The notes under the pieces: model-generated
Database searches by the model: none
Told to the model about the DNA's origin: nothing
The model's input: the letters and a program-made list of their open reading frames with translations, nothing else
Assembly (NCBI RefSeq): GCF_905147365.1
Contig: NC_056409.1
Span: 9,491,001-9,555,000 of the forward strand
From: Aricia agestis
Lineage: Eukaryota > Arthropoda > Insecta > Lepidoptera > Lycaenidae
Direction: 5' to 3'
DNA: 64,000 bases
Shown: piece after piece, positions 1 through 11,641 of the stretch
Layout of the letters: every line of letters starts with the position of its first letter
Position numbering within the stretch: the first letter of the stretch is position 1
Position numbers and translations under genes: made by a program

Positions 1-133
1 AGTAAGAATTTGGGAAGCTAACACCAGGGACCCCCAAGGAAGACCAAGTTTTCTAAGGAATTAACCAATAAAAACACTACCTAAGTCACAGAATATCCTA
101 AGTGTTAATTTTTTGTCAAAATAACACAATTTA

Positions 134-273
134 GCCCCAATTTCACCAACGACTGATAAAGTTAACGCTCGAATTAGTATCACGTTACCTCTTTCGTTTT
201 TCTTATGAATGAAAGTGAAGACATGACATTTTAACAAGCTGTTAACACTAACAGACGTTGGTGAAATTGGGGC
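134..273. mobile_element. Short foldback MITE with TTA duplication
   Basis: The ends are inverted copies of about 33 bp starting GCCCCAATTTCACCAACG; the outer 18 bp match exactly and the inner part has several mismatches. The element is 140 bp and is flanked on both sides by TTA (131-133 and 274-276), as expected for PIF/Harbinger-type target duplications. There is no coding capacity, so it would depend on a transposase elsewhere. It lies about 570 bp upstream of the mab-21 start codon, so it could affect the promoter region, though nothing shows that it does. The superfamily is inferred only from the 3-bp duplication. Confidence 0.8.
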
Positions 274-539
274 TTATTAATGTACTTATAAATGGAAATG
301 ACACATTATTCACAAAAAATATACTTTAGTCAATTGTTATTTTGATTTTTCATACTAATTGTTATAAATTATTAGATATATTTCACAAATTTTGAAAATA
401 ATTGATAAATATATACAATTAAAATTTTAGTCTGCAAAATACGATAGAAAAAGAATAAAGTCACCTAAAAGTAGTGGCATGGTTTGACTACCGAATTAAC
501 GAGCAACACTCAAACACTATTATGTAATTACCATCACCT

Positions 540-843
540 CGACCTTACCGCTACGAATACCTACCTCCGAGGGGCGGAGTCAGGCCGCGATCAATACTCA
601 TACTTCCAAAAGTACCGGGGGAGAAAAATGTAGCCGTTTCATATTAAGGCCGCACTCGCACGCGGGCGAGAAAGAGAAGGCGCACAGTAGTCTTATTCGC
701 CGGCACACTTCCCCATGGGGCGTGCACCGTCTTTCACCGCTCCATGAATCGACACGGCTCAGTCCGAAAGCGTCTGTGTGTCGTGCGCGTGCGTGTAACG
801 CCGCTACCGTGCCATGCGAACCGGGTGAGGGCACACAGCCACG
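540..843 (+). promoter_or_regulatory. Probable promoter/5' UTR zone of mab-21
   Basis: The DNA becomes clearly richer in G+C and CpG than its surroundings just before the mab-21 ORF, as expected for a developmental gene's promoter and leader. An initiator-like TCAGTC sits at 759-764 with no obvious TATA box about 30 bp upstream, so a TATA-less promoter is plausible. The start codon context is CCACGATGC. The exact transcription start cannot be fixed from the sequence, and upstream non-coding exons outside the window are possible. Confidence 0.4.
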
Positions 844-1941
844 ATGCTAGTGCCACCTGAAATGATGGCGGCTCAATCCAAGCTAGTCTACCAGATGAAC
901 AAGTACTACAATGAGCGCGTCGCGAACCGTAAGGCGCAAATCGCGAAAACGATCCACGAAGTATGCAGGATCGTTCAGGACGTCCTCAAAGAAGTGGAGC
1001 TGCAGGAGCCGAGATTTATTTCCTCCTTGACCGACTACAACGGAAGATTCGACGGATTAGAAGTGGTGTCCCCGCACGAGTTCGAAATCATCATCTATCT
1101 GAATCAGATGGGAGTGTTAAATTTTGTCGACGACGGATCCCTCCCCGGCTGCGCCGTGCTGAAGCTGAGCGACGGCCGCAAGCGCTCCATGTCCCTCTGG
1201 GTCGAGTTCATCACCGCCTCCGGATACCTGTCAGCTAGAAAAATAAGATCGCGCTTCCAGACTCTCGTGGCGCAAGCCTGCGACAAGTGCTCGTACCGGG
1301 ACTGTGTGAAAATGATCGCCGAAACGACGGAAGTGAAGTTGAGGATACGGGAGCGGTACATAGTGCAGATAACGCCGGCCTTCAAGTGCGCCGGCCTGTG
1401 GCCGAGGTCCGCCGCACACTGGCCTCTGCCGACGATACCGTGGCCGCATCCTAATATCGTCGCCGAAGTCAAAACGGAGGGCTTCGATCTGCTGTCGAAG
1501 GAGTGTCTCACCCTGCAAGGTAAAAACTCGGCCATGGAGGGTGACGCGTGGGTGTTGAGTTTCTTCGAAGCTGAGAATAGATTGCTCCAGGGCGGCTGCC
1601 GCAGAAAATGTTTGAGCATTCTGAAGACGATCAGGGACCGCCACCTGGACCTGCCGGGCAACCCGGTGACGTGCTACCACATGAAGACGCTGCTGCTGTA
1701 CGAGTGCGAGAAGCACCCGCGGGAGCACGAGTGGGACGAAGGCGCCATCGGCGACAGAATAAACGGCATCTTCCTGCAGTTGATATCGTCGCTTCAGTGC
1801 CGGAGATGTCCGCACTACTTTCTTCCCCACGTCGACTTGTTCAAGGGGAAATCGCCGACGGCCATGGAGAACGCCGCCAAGCAGGTGTGGCGACTGACGA
1901 GGGAGATGCTGACCAACTCGAGAGCGTTCGAGAAGCTGTGA
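844..1941 (+). CDS. mab-21: Mab-21 family protein (insect mab-21 orthologue)
   Basis: This intact ORF of 365 codons has the family's usual length (about 360 residues) and is very close to fly mab-21 and vertebrate MAB21L1/L2 along its whole length as I remember them. The family has the same nucleotidyltransferase fold as cGAS, and its members act in eye, neural and sensory-organ development; a catalytic activity has not been firmly shown for the developmental members. Residues 76-85 read SPHEFEIIIY, placing acidic residues E79 and E81 where the metal-binding E-x-D/E pair of this fold lies. Conserved blocks follow: LPGCAVLKLSDGRKRSMSLW (109-128), SGYLSARKIRSRF, ITPAFKCAGLWPRSAAHWPL, and the C-terminal LQCRRCPHYFLP and ENAAKQVWRLTREMLTN. 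The start MLVPPEMMAAQ matches the insect form; vertebrate proteins begin near M7/M8, so an internal start is possible. There is no intron, signal peptide or membrane segment. A neighbouring partner gene is not visible; the downstream 61 kb is repeat-rich spacer. Confidence 0.97.
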   Translation: MLVPPEMMAAQSKLVYQMNKYYNERVANRKAQIAKTIHEVCRIVQDVLKEVELQEPRFISSLTDYNGRFDGLEVVSPHEFEIIIYLNQMGVLNFVDDGSLPGCAVLKLSDGRKRSMSLWVEFITASGYLSARKIRSRFQTLVAQACDKCSYRDCVKMIAETTEVKLRIRERYIVQITPAFKCAGLWPRSAAHWPLPTIPWPHPNIVAEVKTEGFDLLSKECLTLQGKNSAMEGDAWVLSFFEAENRLLQGGCRRKCLSILKTIRDRHLDLPGNPVTCYHMKTLLLYECEKHPREHEWDEGAIGDRINGIFLQLISSLQCRRCPHYFLPHVDLFKGKSPTAMENAAKQVWRLTREMLTNSRAFEKL

Positions 1942-4900
1942 ACTTTATGTTTTGTGAAGTGAGCCTGTGTTGTACCAATAGGAAATTATTCGAGTCATTT
2001 AAATGCTTTATCGGAGTAGGTAAGTGCGTTCGTTTGTCGTAGGAGCCGGTGTATGTAATAGTGGTGGTACTGAGAACGATGATGAGTCTCGTGGACGGAA
2101 CAGACTGTAAGTAGAAGTGATACTACTATTAGATTATAATTAATCATTAAACACTATTTGTGATATAATGTAAATAGCTTAATCTTTGTATAATTTAGTG
2201 ATATTTATTTTAAAGGAACAATCTGAAACATGTATTTATTTGACTGAAGAAAAATTAATAGTAGGTGTAAAACATATAAAATTATAATAAATAATATAGA
2301 ATTGTGGTTATATCTTTGTTTTCTTTCAATGCACCGACACAATTTGTTCATAAAATAATTATCTGACATGATTAAATCAATGATACAACAAAACAAGAGT
2401 GTTAGCTAAAAATAAACATTTAAATATGCACACGAGAAACATGATTATAACATGATTAAAAACTCAACTCGAATTGGTCTGATCAAACAGGCAGTGCAGA
2501 TATCTGAAAGTTATGAGTTATAATAAAATCTCAGGTCCAAGGAAAATGCTACATTCAACTACAAATTAGAGTACACACAGAATTTGTAAGAATGATAAAG
2601 GTACTCATAAATTTCCCTAAAAGTATTAAATTGTAAAATCATCTAATATTAAAAAAATCGAAATATAAATAAACTACAAATTCTGTCATAAATCACAGAA
2701 TAATGTGAACATCTCAATAATAGAAAACGAATGTCCGTCTTTTATCTAATGTGTTTTAAATTAATGCATTTTAGTAATAATTACGACACCGGTTTTGTAT
2801 ACTTTTATCTAAACTAATTCAAACGATATTGAGATACGATTCGTAAATATTCTTATAATACGGTCATATAATAAATTACCTGAAACGGTTGTGAATTTAA
2901 TTATATTAAAAACAATACCATTGTTTATTGTTCTATGTAATTTTGTTAAAATATGTAGCCGATAAATAAAAAAGATAATTTATCATTTAATTTAATAAAT
3001 TTTAAAATATTTCCGAGTATTTTGCTATAACTTCAGGAAAATAACACGAAGAGTAAACAAAGTAGGTACCTATAGCAGGGTTTTTATTTCAAGAATTAAT
3101 TTTAGCAGCAATAGCTGTCTTAAAAAATAAAAATATTACAAATTGACATTAGTGTATAGTATATTGTATAATATTCAAAAATGATATGGAATCTTTGATG
3201 TATAAGCTTTTTTGTGGTGGAACTTATTAAACTTAATATCTCCTCTTAAAAGTAAGGAGGTATAAATAATGTTTCACGATAGGAAACAACGATATTAATC
3301 ATGTTGTAAGATTGCTGCGTGGGTAGACATAAAACAATCCTAGCAGTAATTAAATGAACTCAAACTAATGTCATTTGAGGGCAAGTTATAGAGCCGAGTA
3401 TGAAAATGATTGCGTTTGCTTGCAAAATCGATTAAAACAAGAGTTATATTCAGGCTGGCAAACAAGAGTTATCTTCAATTATATAAATACAGCTTTTTAT
3501 CACTATTATAATTAAATTCAGAAAAAAATAACAAAATTCTGAGGCATTATAAAAAAGTTTAGGTCCGAAAGCGGACGGCGCGCGCCGGACAGGGCGACTT
3601 GTAATGATCTTCGCGACGAGTTTCGTTCGACAAATAAACAAAAGGAAACGGGTATTTTTGTAGAGAGCGATTAAAAAAAGGCGTCGACTTGATTTCGTGA
3701 CACGATTGCAGCCTCGAACACCTAAAGGACAATAAACTCGAAATAGCAACTGAGAGTTCAGACTCATCGATCAGGTGAATAACTTAGCTTGACCAATATA
3801 CATATTTTAAGATCTGGAATTTCATGAAGTCAGGATATTCACAACGACCTTATTTGTAGGTATATTGGTCGAATAATAATATAAGATGCAAAAAGAAAAA
3901 TACATAATAAGTGCACTCGTGTGACGTGTCTTGCATGTAGTCGTGAGAGCAAAGCTCAAGAAGATAACATTTTTATTAAGCATGTAATATTTAAAAGAAT
4001 TATAAGAAGGTAGATTTATACATTGTATTTTAACATTAATTTGATAATAATGTCTGGAATAATTATTATTAATATCAAGCGACAACATTTTGGAAAGTGT
4101 CTTTTATAATCACTGCAAGTCTGCAAACGTTGTTATAAAGACTGTGATATTTCAAAGTAATAAAATGAGCCGATTTCCAATTAATAGTGTCTGTACGGAG
4201 ATACGTGCGGCTAACTAGCGTCCGATGTAATGCGAGCTCAAGCTGCATTTTATCGAAGGATGTATTTTTAAAGAGAAATAAGGCAATAAAAGCAAAGGCG
4301 AGGTCTACGAGCGCGCGGCCATCGCTGGTATATCATGTTACTTGCCCATATTTTACCTCCATCTCCATAAAGGATTCATTTCTTTCTGGAAGTGTCTATG
4401 AACGTATCAAAGATTACTCTTAGACTTACTACTAATTAGTTATTAAGAATAATATTAATCGATAAAATGTTTGAAATAGTTTGCAGAGCCTGTTTATTAA
4501 GCACGTTATGGTCTACGTTTCGACGGCTCACTAGATTTTTAAGTTTCTAGAGACTTACTTTAAAATTATTTAATTTAGTTCCCTATACAGGTATCTAAAT
4601 CATACCAGTTATAAACCTAAGCCACCTTTGCGAAACAAACATTGTGCTTTTACACACAATCCACTTTTAAAAACGTTCAAGTAAAATCAGAATTAATTTA
4701 CTTTGCGTCAAATTAAAATAATATAAATTGAAATATAAACGTCCTCCGTTTATAATCAAATGAGAAGGAGAAACAAAAATGTTTACGACCCCTTTTTAAT
4801 GTGTATATCTATAGATTTATTGTTGACATTTACGATATAATTGCTATTAAACATGAAAAATACTCCTTTACCTTTGACATAATTTATGAATACCTTCGAG

Positions 4901-5780
4901 AATTAATTAGAAACAATTAACAGTGTACACCGAGCATACCTCGGTACGATAGTCGTAGATAAACATATTTCAAATTTTAAGCCTACTAATTAGTAAGATT
5001 TTTTTTTAATTCTAAAGAAAAAAATAATAAATTTCTTAGTTCAATAAGTATCTAAGACACTAACTGTATAACTGAAGAACAACACAATTTATTGTTATTA
5101 TCGAAGAACCAAAAACTTATTAAATTAAGCTTACCAGTTTCCCTTATCAAGAATTTTAACGGTATGAATATACAGGAGAGAACGAGAGAATTAGAAGTAA
5201 AGTAGAATTACTTATTTTTAAAAAAGTCTACAGACAATAAACAAAACTTTCGACCTAAAACACCTTTAACAATAATTTAATTGACATATTTACTACTTTA
5301 CTAGTACAACTTCATTCTACTTTATCGGTGCTGGCTTATCTTAATTAGAATTCTATGTGTCTTCTAATCACAGGTGAATTATCTTTTGAACGTGTTCATA
5401 TTGGACAAGAAACTCAGATAAGTATAAGTTTCTTCTAGTAAAACAATTCTTTAATTGAAGTTGCTACGACGAATTTTAAAACAAATTTAATTACTGATTA
5501 TCCACATTTTAATTGCCTATTTTCTCGTGCAAAATTTTATCAAAGTCTGTCCTGTAGTTGTGTAGTATATTCAATGAAAACAAACGAATCCTTACTCGCA
5601 AATCGAAGCAGATCATAGGCGAATATTCTCTAGTATCTAGACGTTCTTAACCGCTTGTATTGTCCATCATATGTCTGGAAAGGCCGTATAAAACAGGAAA
5701 TTGATGTTAATCAATTCTTTCGCCTTTTATGGTTAAACAGTCGACATTTAAATAAAAAGCCAACACTGGAAACAATTAAT
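1942..5780. other. mab-21 3' UTR and AT-rich spacer, no gene seen
   Basis: The first few hundred bases should be the mab-21 3' UTR; AATAAA hexamers occur near 2286 and 2411, and either or neither may be used. The rest is AT-rich and has only short open frames without codon structure or recognisable motifs. A locally GC-richer patch at about 3560-3740 has no recognisable content. Confidence 0.6.
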
Positions 5781-5782
5781 TC

Positions 5783-5885
5783 AGGTGTAAAGAGAGTTAA
5801 AAACGTCGCACGTAGGCGTGCGCGCAGTTGGACCAATAAACTGCGCGCACGCCTACGTGCGACGTTTTTAACTCTCTTTACACCT
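5783..5885. mobile_element. Perfect 45-bp-arm palindromic element
   Basis: Two exact 45-bp inverted arms (5783-5827 and 5841-5885) are separated by 13 bp. The arms begin AGGTGTAAAGAGAGTTAAAA and turn GC-rich toward the centre (GTGCGCGCAG), unlike the AT-rich surroundings. Open frames that run across it on both strands only reflect the symmetry. It is most simply a young foldback MITE. Confidence 0.75.
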
Positions 5886-6107
5886 AAATTTATTAACACT
5901 GCCAATGTGTCCATATGAAGACGAGAATCAATGTCTCAATCCAAACTTCAATACTGCTCAAATCTCACACCAGGACCATTTTACGACTTTTCATAGAAAA
6001 ATGTCAAACAAATGAATGGCTGAGTACGAATCATTAAATGAATTGCACGCTAAGAGAAGTTTAAAATGAATCGTAAGTATAATAATTCATTATATGATTC
6101 AACTAAG

Positions 6108-6131
6108 CGACCATTTTAGCCCCGCTGTATA
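6108..6131. repeat. Solitary end of a GCGGGGCTAAAATGGTC-type MITE
   Basis: The sequence GCGACCATTTTAGCCCCGC matches the terminal repeat of the complete element at 22822-23030. No matching opposite end is clear within the 200 bp upstream, so this is probably a decayed or truncated relative. Confidence 0.5.
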
Positions 6132-6189
6132 ATTCTGCAAAATAATCTTACAATAGTAATAATAATAATTAGATATGATTAATTACTAA

Positions 6190-6396
6190 ATGATGCCCGC
6201 AACTCCGGTGGGGCAAAAATTCGTGTATCGCGTGGGACTTTTTCGGGATAAAGAGCATCATATTCTGTATTTCCCAGGACTTAAAGTGTCTCCATATCAA
6301 ATTTCAGCAAAATTGGTTCAGCGGCTTAGGAGTAATAGAGGAGGAGGTAATAGACAGACAGACACACTTTCGCGTTTATATTATTAGTAGTATGGA
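6190..6396 (-). mobile_element. Helitron-like fragment, 5' half
   Basis: Read on the minus strand it starts TCCATACTACTAATAATATA, a close form of the TC...ACTAATATTATAAA start of abundant lepidopteran non-autonomous Helitrons, followed by a GTCTGTCTGTC block and the usual decayed text ending in AACTCCGG-type sequence. No CTAG 3' end was found, so it is truncated. The 65-codon open frame across it has no protein meaning. Confidence 0.6.
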
Positions 6397-7172
6397 TATG
6401 TACTTTGAATATATTTTATCAAATCGAAGCAGTCATGTTACAAATCACAATACGTCTACGTAATGCGCAAACACAAACATACAAAACGCGTTATTATGAT
6501 TGGTCAAAAATCGAAAAATCTGCATATGCCGAGACAATATCACGACGAATCCTTTCTAATTGAATGAAATCACATAATTATAAATTGTATTTCAATAACA
6601 GACGTACAGCCTCGTACAGCGTACTTATGGACAGTGATAGTTAGTAATTGAGTATAAAATTAATTGATAGAAAATGTAAGGAATTGATGTAAAAAATCAA
6701 AATATTCATTAAATAAAATAATAACAAATAAACCTCTCTGAGTGCGGTCCGTTAGGCTTTCAGGTCTAAATTAAGTACGAGAGAGGTTAATTCAATGTGA
6801 AAAATAATAATCGTAGTTAAATGCTGCAATTTCGGTTTGTCCGCCTCTTTTATATTCAAATACTAGTAGAAACCATATGCTCCATAACAATCTTAATTTA
6901 TTTACCCAGCTGCGGGTACAAATTTCGATAAAACAACTGAAAGCAAAAGTATAAAAATCTTATCACTTAATTTAAATAAAATGTGAGTATAATAATAAAT
7001 TAGCTACTGCTTATCTATTTGTAACGTTTTGTAACGAAAACTGTGACGAAAACGAGTACCTACCTAGCTGGTACCTACTCGTAACAGCAAACGTGTATGG
7101 TTAAACGTTTTTATTACTTTCAACTATTTTTTTTAGCTTTCACTCTAATACCTTTTTCTTATAGTAGTCTTA

Positions 7173-7404
7173 GGGCCTGTTTCACCACTTTCTGATAAAG
7201 CGCCGAATAGGTTATTCATAACTTTTTTGACAGATAGCCTATTCGTCACTTATCAGGAAGTGGTGAAACAGGCCATATTTTTCACTTCCTGATAAGATCC
7301 GAACAGGCTATCCACAACCTAACTTGCCAGATAGAGTATGGAGCATCTGCCAAAATATAAGTTGTGGATATCCGGCACTTTATCGGGAAGTGGTGAAACA
7401 GTCC
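7173..7404. mobile_element. Compound MITE of the GGGCCTGTTTCACCACTT family
   Basis: It starts GGGCCTGTTTCACCACTT and ends AAGTGGTGAAACAGTCC, flanked by TTA on both sides (7170-7172 and 7405-7407). A second inverted end, AAGTGGTGAAACAGGCC, occurs internally at about 7257-7273, immediately followed by another forward-facing CACTTCCTGATAAG. Thus one foldback unit (7173-7273) is joined head to tail with a second (7274-7404). No ORF. Confidence 0.8.
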
Positions 7405-7615
7405 TTAATATTATAAATGTGAAAATTTGTCTCTCTGTCGGTTACCTCTTCACGCCCAAACTACTGAACTGATTTTGCTGAAATTTAGTATGGAGATACC
7501 ATGAGTCCCGGGAAAGGACATTGGATACTGTTTATTCCGGAAAATGTACGGTACCCGCGTGATAAACTAATTTTGACGCAAGGGAATTGCGGGCGTCATC
7601 CGGTTTCTTAGAATC
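7405..7615 (+). mobile_element. Helitron-like fragment next to a MITE
   Basis: It begins TTAATATTATAAATGTGAAA and runs through GTCTCTCTGTCGGTTACC, CTGAACTGATTTTGCTGAAA and GGAAAATGTACGGTACCCGC, the order seen in lepidopteran ACTAATATTATAAA-type Helitron derivatives. The MITE's 3' flank directly abuts its start, so the MITE may have landed in the Helitron end. The 3' CTAG end is missing. Confidence 0.55.
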
Positions 7616-8136
7616 TTCTTATATCTTTATTATATCTTTATTATATGAAATAGCCGCCTATCCTCAGAATCTCCACAAGTTTGTAGCGGGCCTTATTGGA
7701 GAGGAAATCAAATGAGCGTCCACCGCCTTGCGCTATCTTTATGGTCTCTATTAAAGTACGTTCTTAACTATAATAGTCAAATTGACTCCCACTTCATATA
7801 TATTAGCCAATAACTTTAAAACTAATCGCTGGATGTGTTAGTATTAAGATAAAGAAAGAATTTAGGTCGATGTAGGTAACTAATTTATGGTAACGTTTTT
7901 ATTTTTGTAAAGAACTGATGTTTCAATCTATAATCCTTTTATTAATTGATTTGTACTTAATACTCTAGGCGCACACTGAATAATATCTTATTACTAACGT
8001 CATTGAAACATTTAAAAAAAAACAGCGTTCTAGTAATGGTACATGATCCAGAATGTAGAGACACAAGATTTGGCATTTTGTCTTTTTTAACACCATAAGC
8101 CTAACACCTAAGTCAACAGGAATTATAGGAGTTTAA

Positions 8137-8264
8137 GGGCCTGTTTCACCACTTCCTGATAAGGCTGTCCACCAATTAACTTGACAGATCCAGTATGGAG
8201 AATCTATCAAAAAATTTGTCAATAACCTATTAGGCACTTTAACAGAAAGTGGTGAAACAGGCCC
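8137..8264. mobile_element. MITE of the GGGCCTGTTTCACCACTT family
   Basis: Inverted ends GGGCCTGTTTCACCACTTCC and (A)AAGTGGTGAAACAGGCCC enclose 128 bp. The right flank is TTA; the left flank reads TTTAA, compatible with a TWA duplication after one change. It is a simple single-unit relative of the compound element at 7173-7404. Confidence 0.8.
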
Positions 8265-9175
8265 TTAGAAAATTAAAATATATTTTTTAGTATTGACTAT
8301 ACTCTACAATCTTTAGATTTTTTATAAAAATAAGCCTCTACCTCGACAATAGGTAAAGTTTTAGTATGAAGGCTACAATATATTACTATAATCTAATGAA
8401 CATACAAACATCTTCGTCTTGTTTTGGAATTAAGAAGTAGGTTGGGATAATAGTACAAAAAGTTGATCAAACTCAAAGAATCATGTACACGACACATATA
8501 AACGATTTTTTTGCAATTACGAAGAAGGTGCAAAAAAAAAGTTTACATGTCAATTCTTTTCTGAATATAAAAATAATATTAATCTTCAGCTATACTTGTG
8601 ATAAGTAATTAACCATGTGATGAGTTTATTACATTGTTTTTTTAGGGAATAATTATAAATTTTATAACAATGGCAATTTAATGGTGTAATAAAGAAAGCA
8701 CTCAACGATAGTTAAAGCGGTTCTAATTAAATAATTATGACCGAACCTAAACCTCTTTACTGTTAATTAAATTACTAAAAATAAAATCGGAAGCGCCTTA
8801 GAATAGCGCAGTCCAAACATCGGGCCGAAGCGATATTTATGGGGTTTTTTATGGGGCATAAATAATAATATGGGCGGACGGGTCGTTACGGATATTCAAT
8901 AGTACACAAATTATAGCAATAATGAGGAGGTGAAACGGGGCGGGCGCCCGTCACTGCTCACCATAAAAACTGATCCGAGACGCAACCGGACCACTCCACT
9001 TGTGACTTGTGTTGGGACTTTTGATAAATAAAAGGTGGCGTTTAGCTGTGAGGAAAGGTAGAATTGACACTGTGCGACTGGGTTTTTTTTAAAGATAGTG
9101 TTTGACTCCAGCCATGTGTGTGATATTATGTCACGGAAACACAACTTTGAAAAAAAAATGTTTAAAAAAATATTT

Positions 9176-9326
9176 AGGCTGCGTTTCCACCAGAGATGTG
9201 TTGCGAGGAATGTGTTTTTGAGAACCAATAGAGTGGCTTCATTGACGTGACTTCGCTCAGCCCAGCGATTCTATTGGATCTTAAAAACACATTCCTCGCA
9301 ACACATCTCTGGTGGAAACCAACTAA
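9176..9326. mobile_element. Foldback MITE with about 50-bp arms
   Basis: The left arm GGCTGCGTTTCCACCAGAGA... and right arm ...TCTCTGGTGGAAACC are inverted copies, continuing inward through TGTGTTGCGAGGAATGTGTT and its complement and through CCAATAG/CTATTGG. The outermost bases of the right end have drifted. This kind of palindromic element is common in Lepidoptera. A 105-codon reverse-strand open frame in this region is a by-product. Confidence 0.75.
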
Positions 9327-10834
9327 ATGTCATAAAATTTCGTTATTTTATTTTAGCGCAAAACAGTTACGAAAGTCTATCCTCCTCTCCTTCTCTCTTC
9401 TCAAACTCTGATTTAACATATTATTTGCAATAGCTGGTACTCGGTACGATAGATGAAGTAGATAGAAGATACTGAAAGAAAACTAAAAAATTTGGTACTC
9501 TACATTTTTTTTCATAATTTGGTCTCTAATATTTGTACTTAATTAGATATAGTATTGCAAAGAAAATAATTAAAAAGGAAACTCACAGTTGAACATTTTT
9601 ATTTGAATAAGTTGTAGGCATTTTTATATTCAGAAAGGAAAAAGTCTATGAAATGTATAAGCTAGTTACATTTTTCTGATGAATTAAAAATTTTATAACT
9701 CAAAATTCGATCCACAAATAATTTCAAACGTGTGTGACCGATCGATGTTATAATCCTAATAATATGTATTCCTCGTGCCTTCGCGGGATTCGAGGAAAAA
9801 ATAATGATTATTAAATATGTTATTCGTGTGGCGACGGTGGCGCCGAGCACGTAGTAATTGAAATAAAAACCGTTAAGCACTACGGGACGTGCGCGTATGA
9901 CATTATAACAATAATATTATATGAAGTTAAGCGTGTCACTGACTCCTGCACATTGATTACTGTATATCCAAATTCTATCACGGCTTATGTGCATTGATAA
10001 TAAAATGAAGTGAAAATTGTTTCTGAAATGAGTTTTCATTTCATTTTCACAGACAAAGATAGGTGTTCACTTAAGCTTTTGTATATTGTCTATGAGAGCT
10101 ACGGAGAAACTTCCAACAGTTTAGAGAACAATTAGTTGATTGATTTATAAAGGCAGTAAATACTAAATACATACTGATTTACTGATCACCGCATATGCTA
10201 AATCCTGAGAGCTGAAAATTGGAGTACTTTTTAAAATTCAACTCCAACTATGGACATTTAAAGGTTTCTCTTCTAACCAGTATGTATATAATATTGTTTA
10301 TCTATGAGACTACTTTCGGTTCCTGTAATACCACTATAACAACGTCAAATAAACTTCATACTTGAATGCGGTCGCTGTCTACTCAAGAAAATTAAACGAT
10401 TTGATTTTACATGTGATGTTTTATTCGCATGTTTCTATGCGTATTCAATCGATTCCACAACCAGTGTGCTAACTAGCATGCTAATTATGCTGCTCTACAA
10501 ATTGTCGATAGTCTCCATAAAATATTGTCCGTTGTCGGCGATGTTGAGTTTTATGCCACCGTAGAATGCGTGAGAGAGTCCGAAGCGAGAAAACCAATGT
10601 AATTTGTATAATATTACAATTTGCCAGATGAATTATTCAATATTGCGGTCCCGGCTTCATCTTTATTCGATTAATATCTGCATTTACATACGAGCATTAC
10701 GAGCGTGTAACCTGCGATTGTGAACTTCTAGCCGCCACCGACGCAGCCTAAATATAATAACAAGCCGAGTTTAGTGCTCAATGAGTGGACAGCTAGGCTC
10801 TAGTTGTAGTCAACACGAACTACAATACATACAT

Positions 10835-11088
10835 GGTGTAACAAAACTAAGTGATAATACTTTAGGGTGTGTATGTGTTCCTTGTAGAGAGTTCACTGTG
10901 AAAGTAGCAGCGCTGAAAGACAAAACAATTTTTTTCACTTTTGTATGGGTAAGCACGCCAGCGTCACGAGTTTTCCCATGCAAAAGTGAAAAAAAAAATT
11001 GGTCTTTCAGCGCTGCTACTTTCACAGTGAACTCCTACAAGGAACATATATACACCCTAAAGTATTATCACTTAGTTTTATTACACCC
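10835..11088. mobile_element. Palindromic MITE, copy 1 of GGTGTAACAAAACTAAGTGA family
   Basis: The element folds back almost end to end: GGTGTAACAAAACTAAGTGA at the left and the inverse ending TTACACC at the right, with matching internal blocks (TGATAATACTTTAGGGTGT, GAGTTCACTGTGAAAGTAGC, AGCGCTGAAAGAC) on both arms and a short centre near 10950. A second copy is at 33041-33291. Open frames on both strands (10781-11152, 10810-11025) mirror each other and are not genes. Confidence 0.85.
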
Positions 11089-11156
11089 TGTGTATATGTA
11101 CAAGTGCAAAATAAGTATAAAGTATTACTCTCCAATACATCCATGCCCATAATATC

Positions 11157-11420
11157 CATACTAATATTATAAAGGATTCTTTTTTACCTGGAAAATGTAC
11201 GGTTCCCGCGCGATAACGTTGTTTTGCCATAAAATGATTTTCCCTGTTTTCCTGCTTTTCTCTTGAAGTTTTTTCTGATTTTTTTTTCTATAGACCTCAC
11301 TGAGCCCGAACCTTTCCAACGAATGCAAAACCGTAAAAATCGGTTCGTGCGTTCTGGAGTTATAGCGTCAGGAAGGAAAACCCGACTTATTTTTAAATAT
11401 TAAATTAGAAATGGTATTTG
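11157..11420 (+). mobile_element. Degenerate Helitron-type fragments
   Basis: It starts CATACTAATATTATAAAGG, a lepidopteran Helitron 5' signature, then GGAAAATGTACGGTTCCCGC. From about 11290 it continues as another repeat type (CTTTCCAACGAATGCAAAAC ... TTATAGCGTCAGGAAGGAAA). This is a mosaic of decayed repeats with no clear right boundary. Confidence 0.45.
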
Positions 11421-11641
11421 TCTGTGACCTCTGCAAGCCTATAAGCCGCTGAACTGTTTTTTGATAAAATTTAGAAGTTATGAAAGGAAAGGTAAACTGC
11501 TCGATATTCGGTTTTGCCACTTCCAATAAATTAATACGGTAATATTGAACATAACTAGACGATCTCGAAATTTAATTTGCGCGCACGCTATTAAATATTT
11601 TTAATTACCTACTAAGCTTCTCCAAGTAAACTATAATAATA

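Noticed and set aside
598..834. 78-codon minus-strand frame upstream of mab-21
   Set aside because: It lies in the GC-rich promoter/5' UTR zone and shows no domain; open frames are expected there by composition.
963..2042. Overlapping open frames of 91, 144, 185 and 199 codons in and around mab-21
   Set aside because: They lie in other frames or on the opposite strand of a highly conserved coding gene with high GC at third positions; none has a motif.
5655..5918. Plus and minus frames of 87 and 67 codons that share a basic arginine-rich segment
   Set aside because: The shared segment is the perfect palindrome read from both sides, not protein homology.
10781..11152. 123-codon frame with cysteine-rich look
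   Set aside because: It is the palindromic MITE; the opposite strand gives the same peptide blocks, and copy 2 (33099-33311) breaks the frame.
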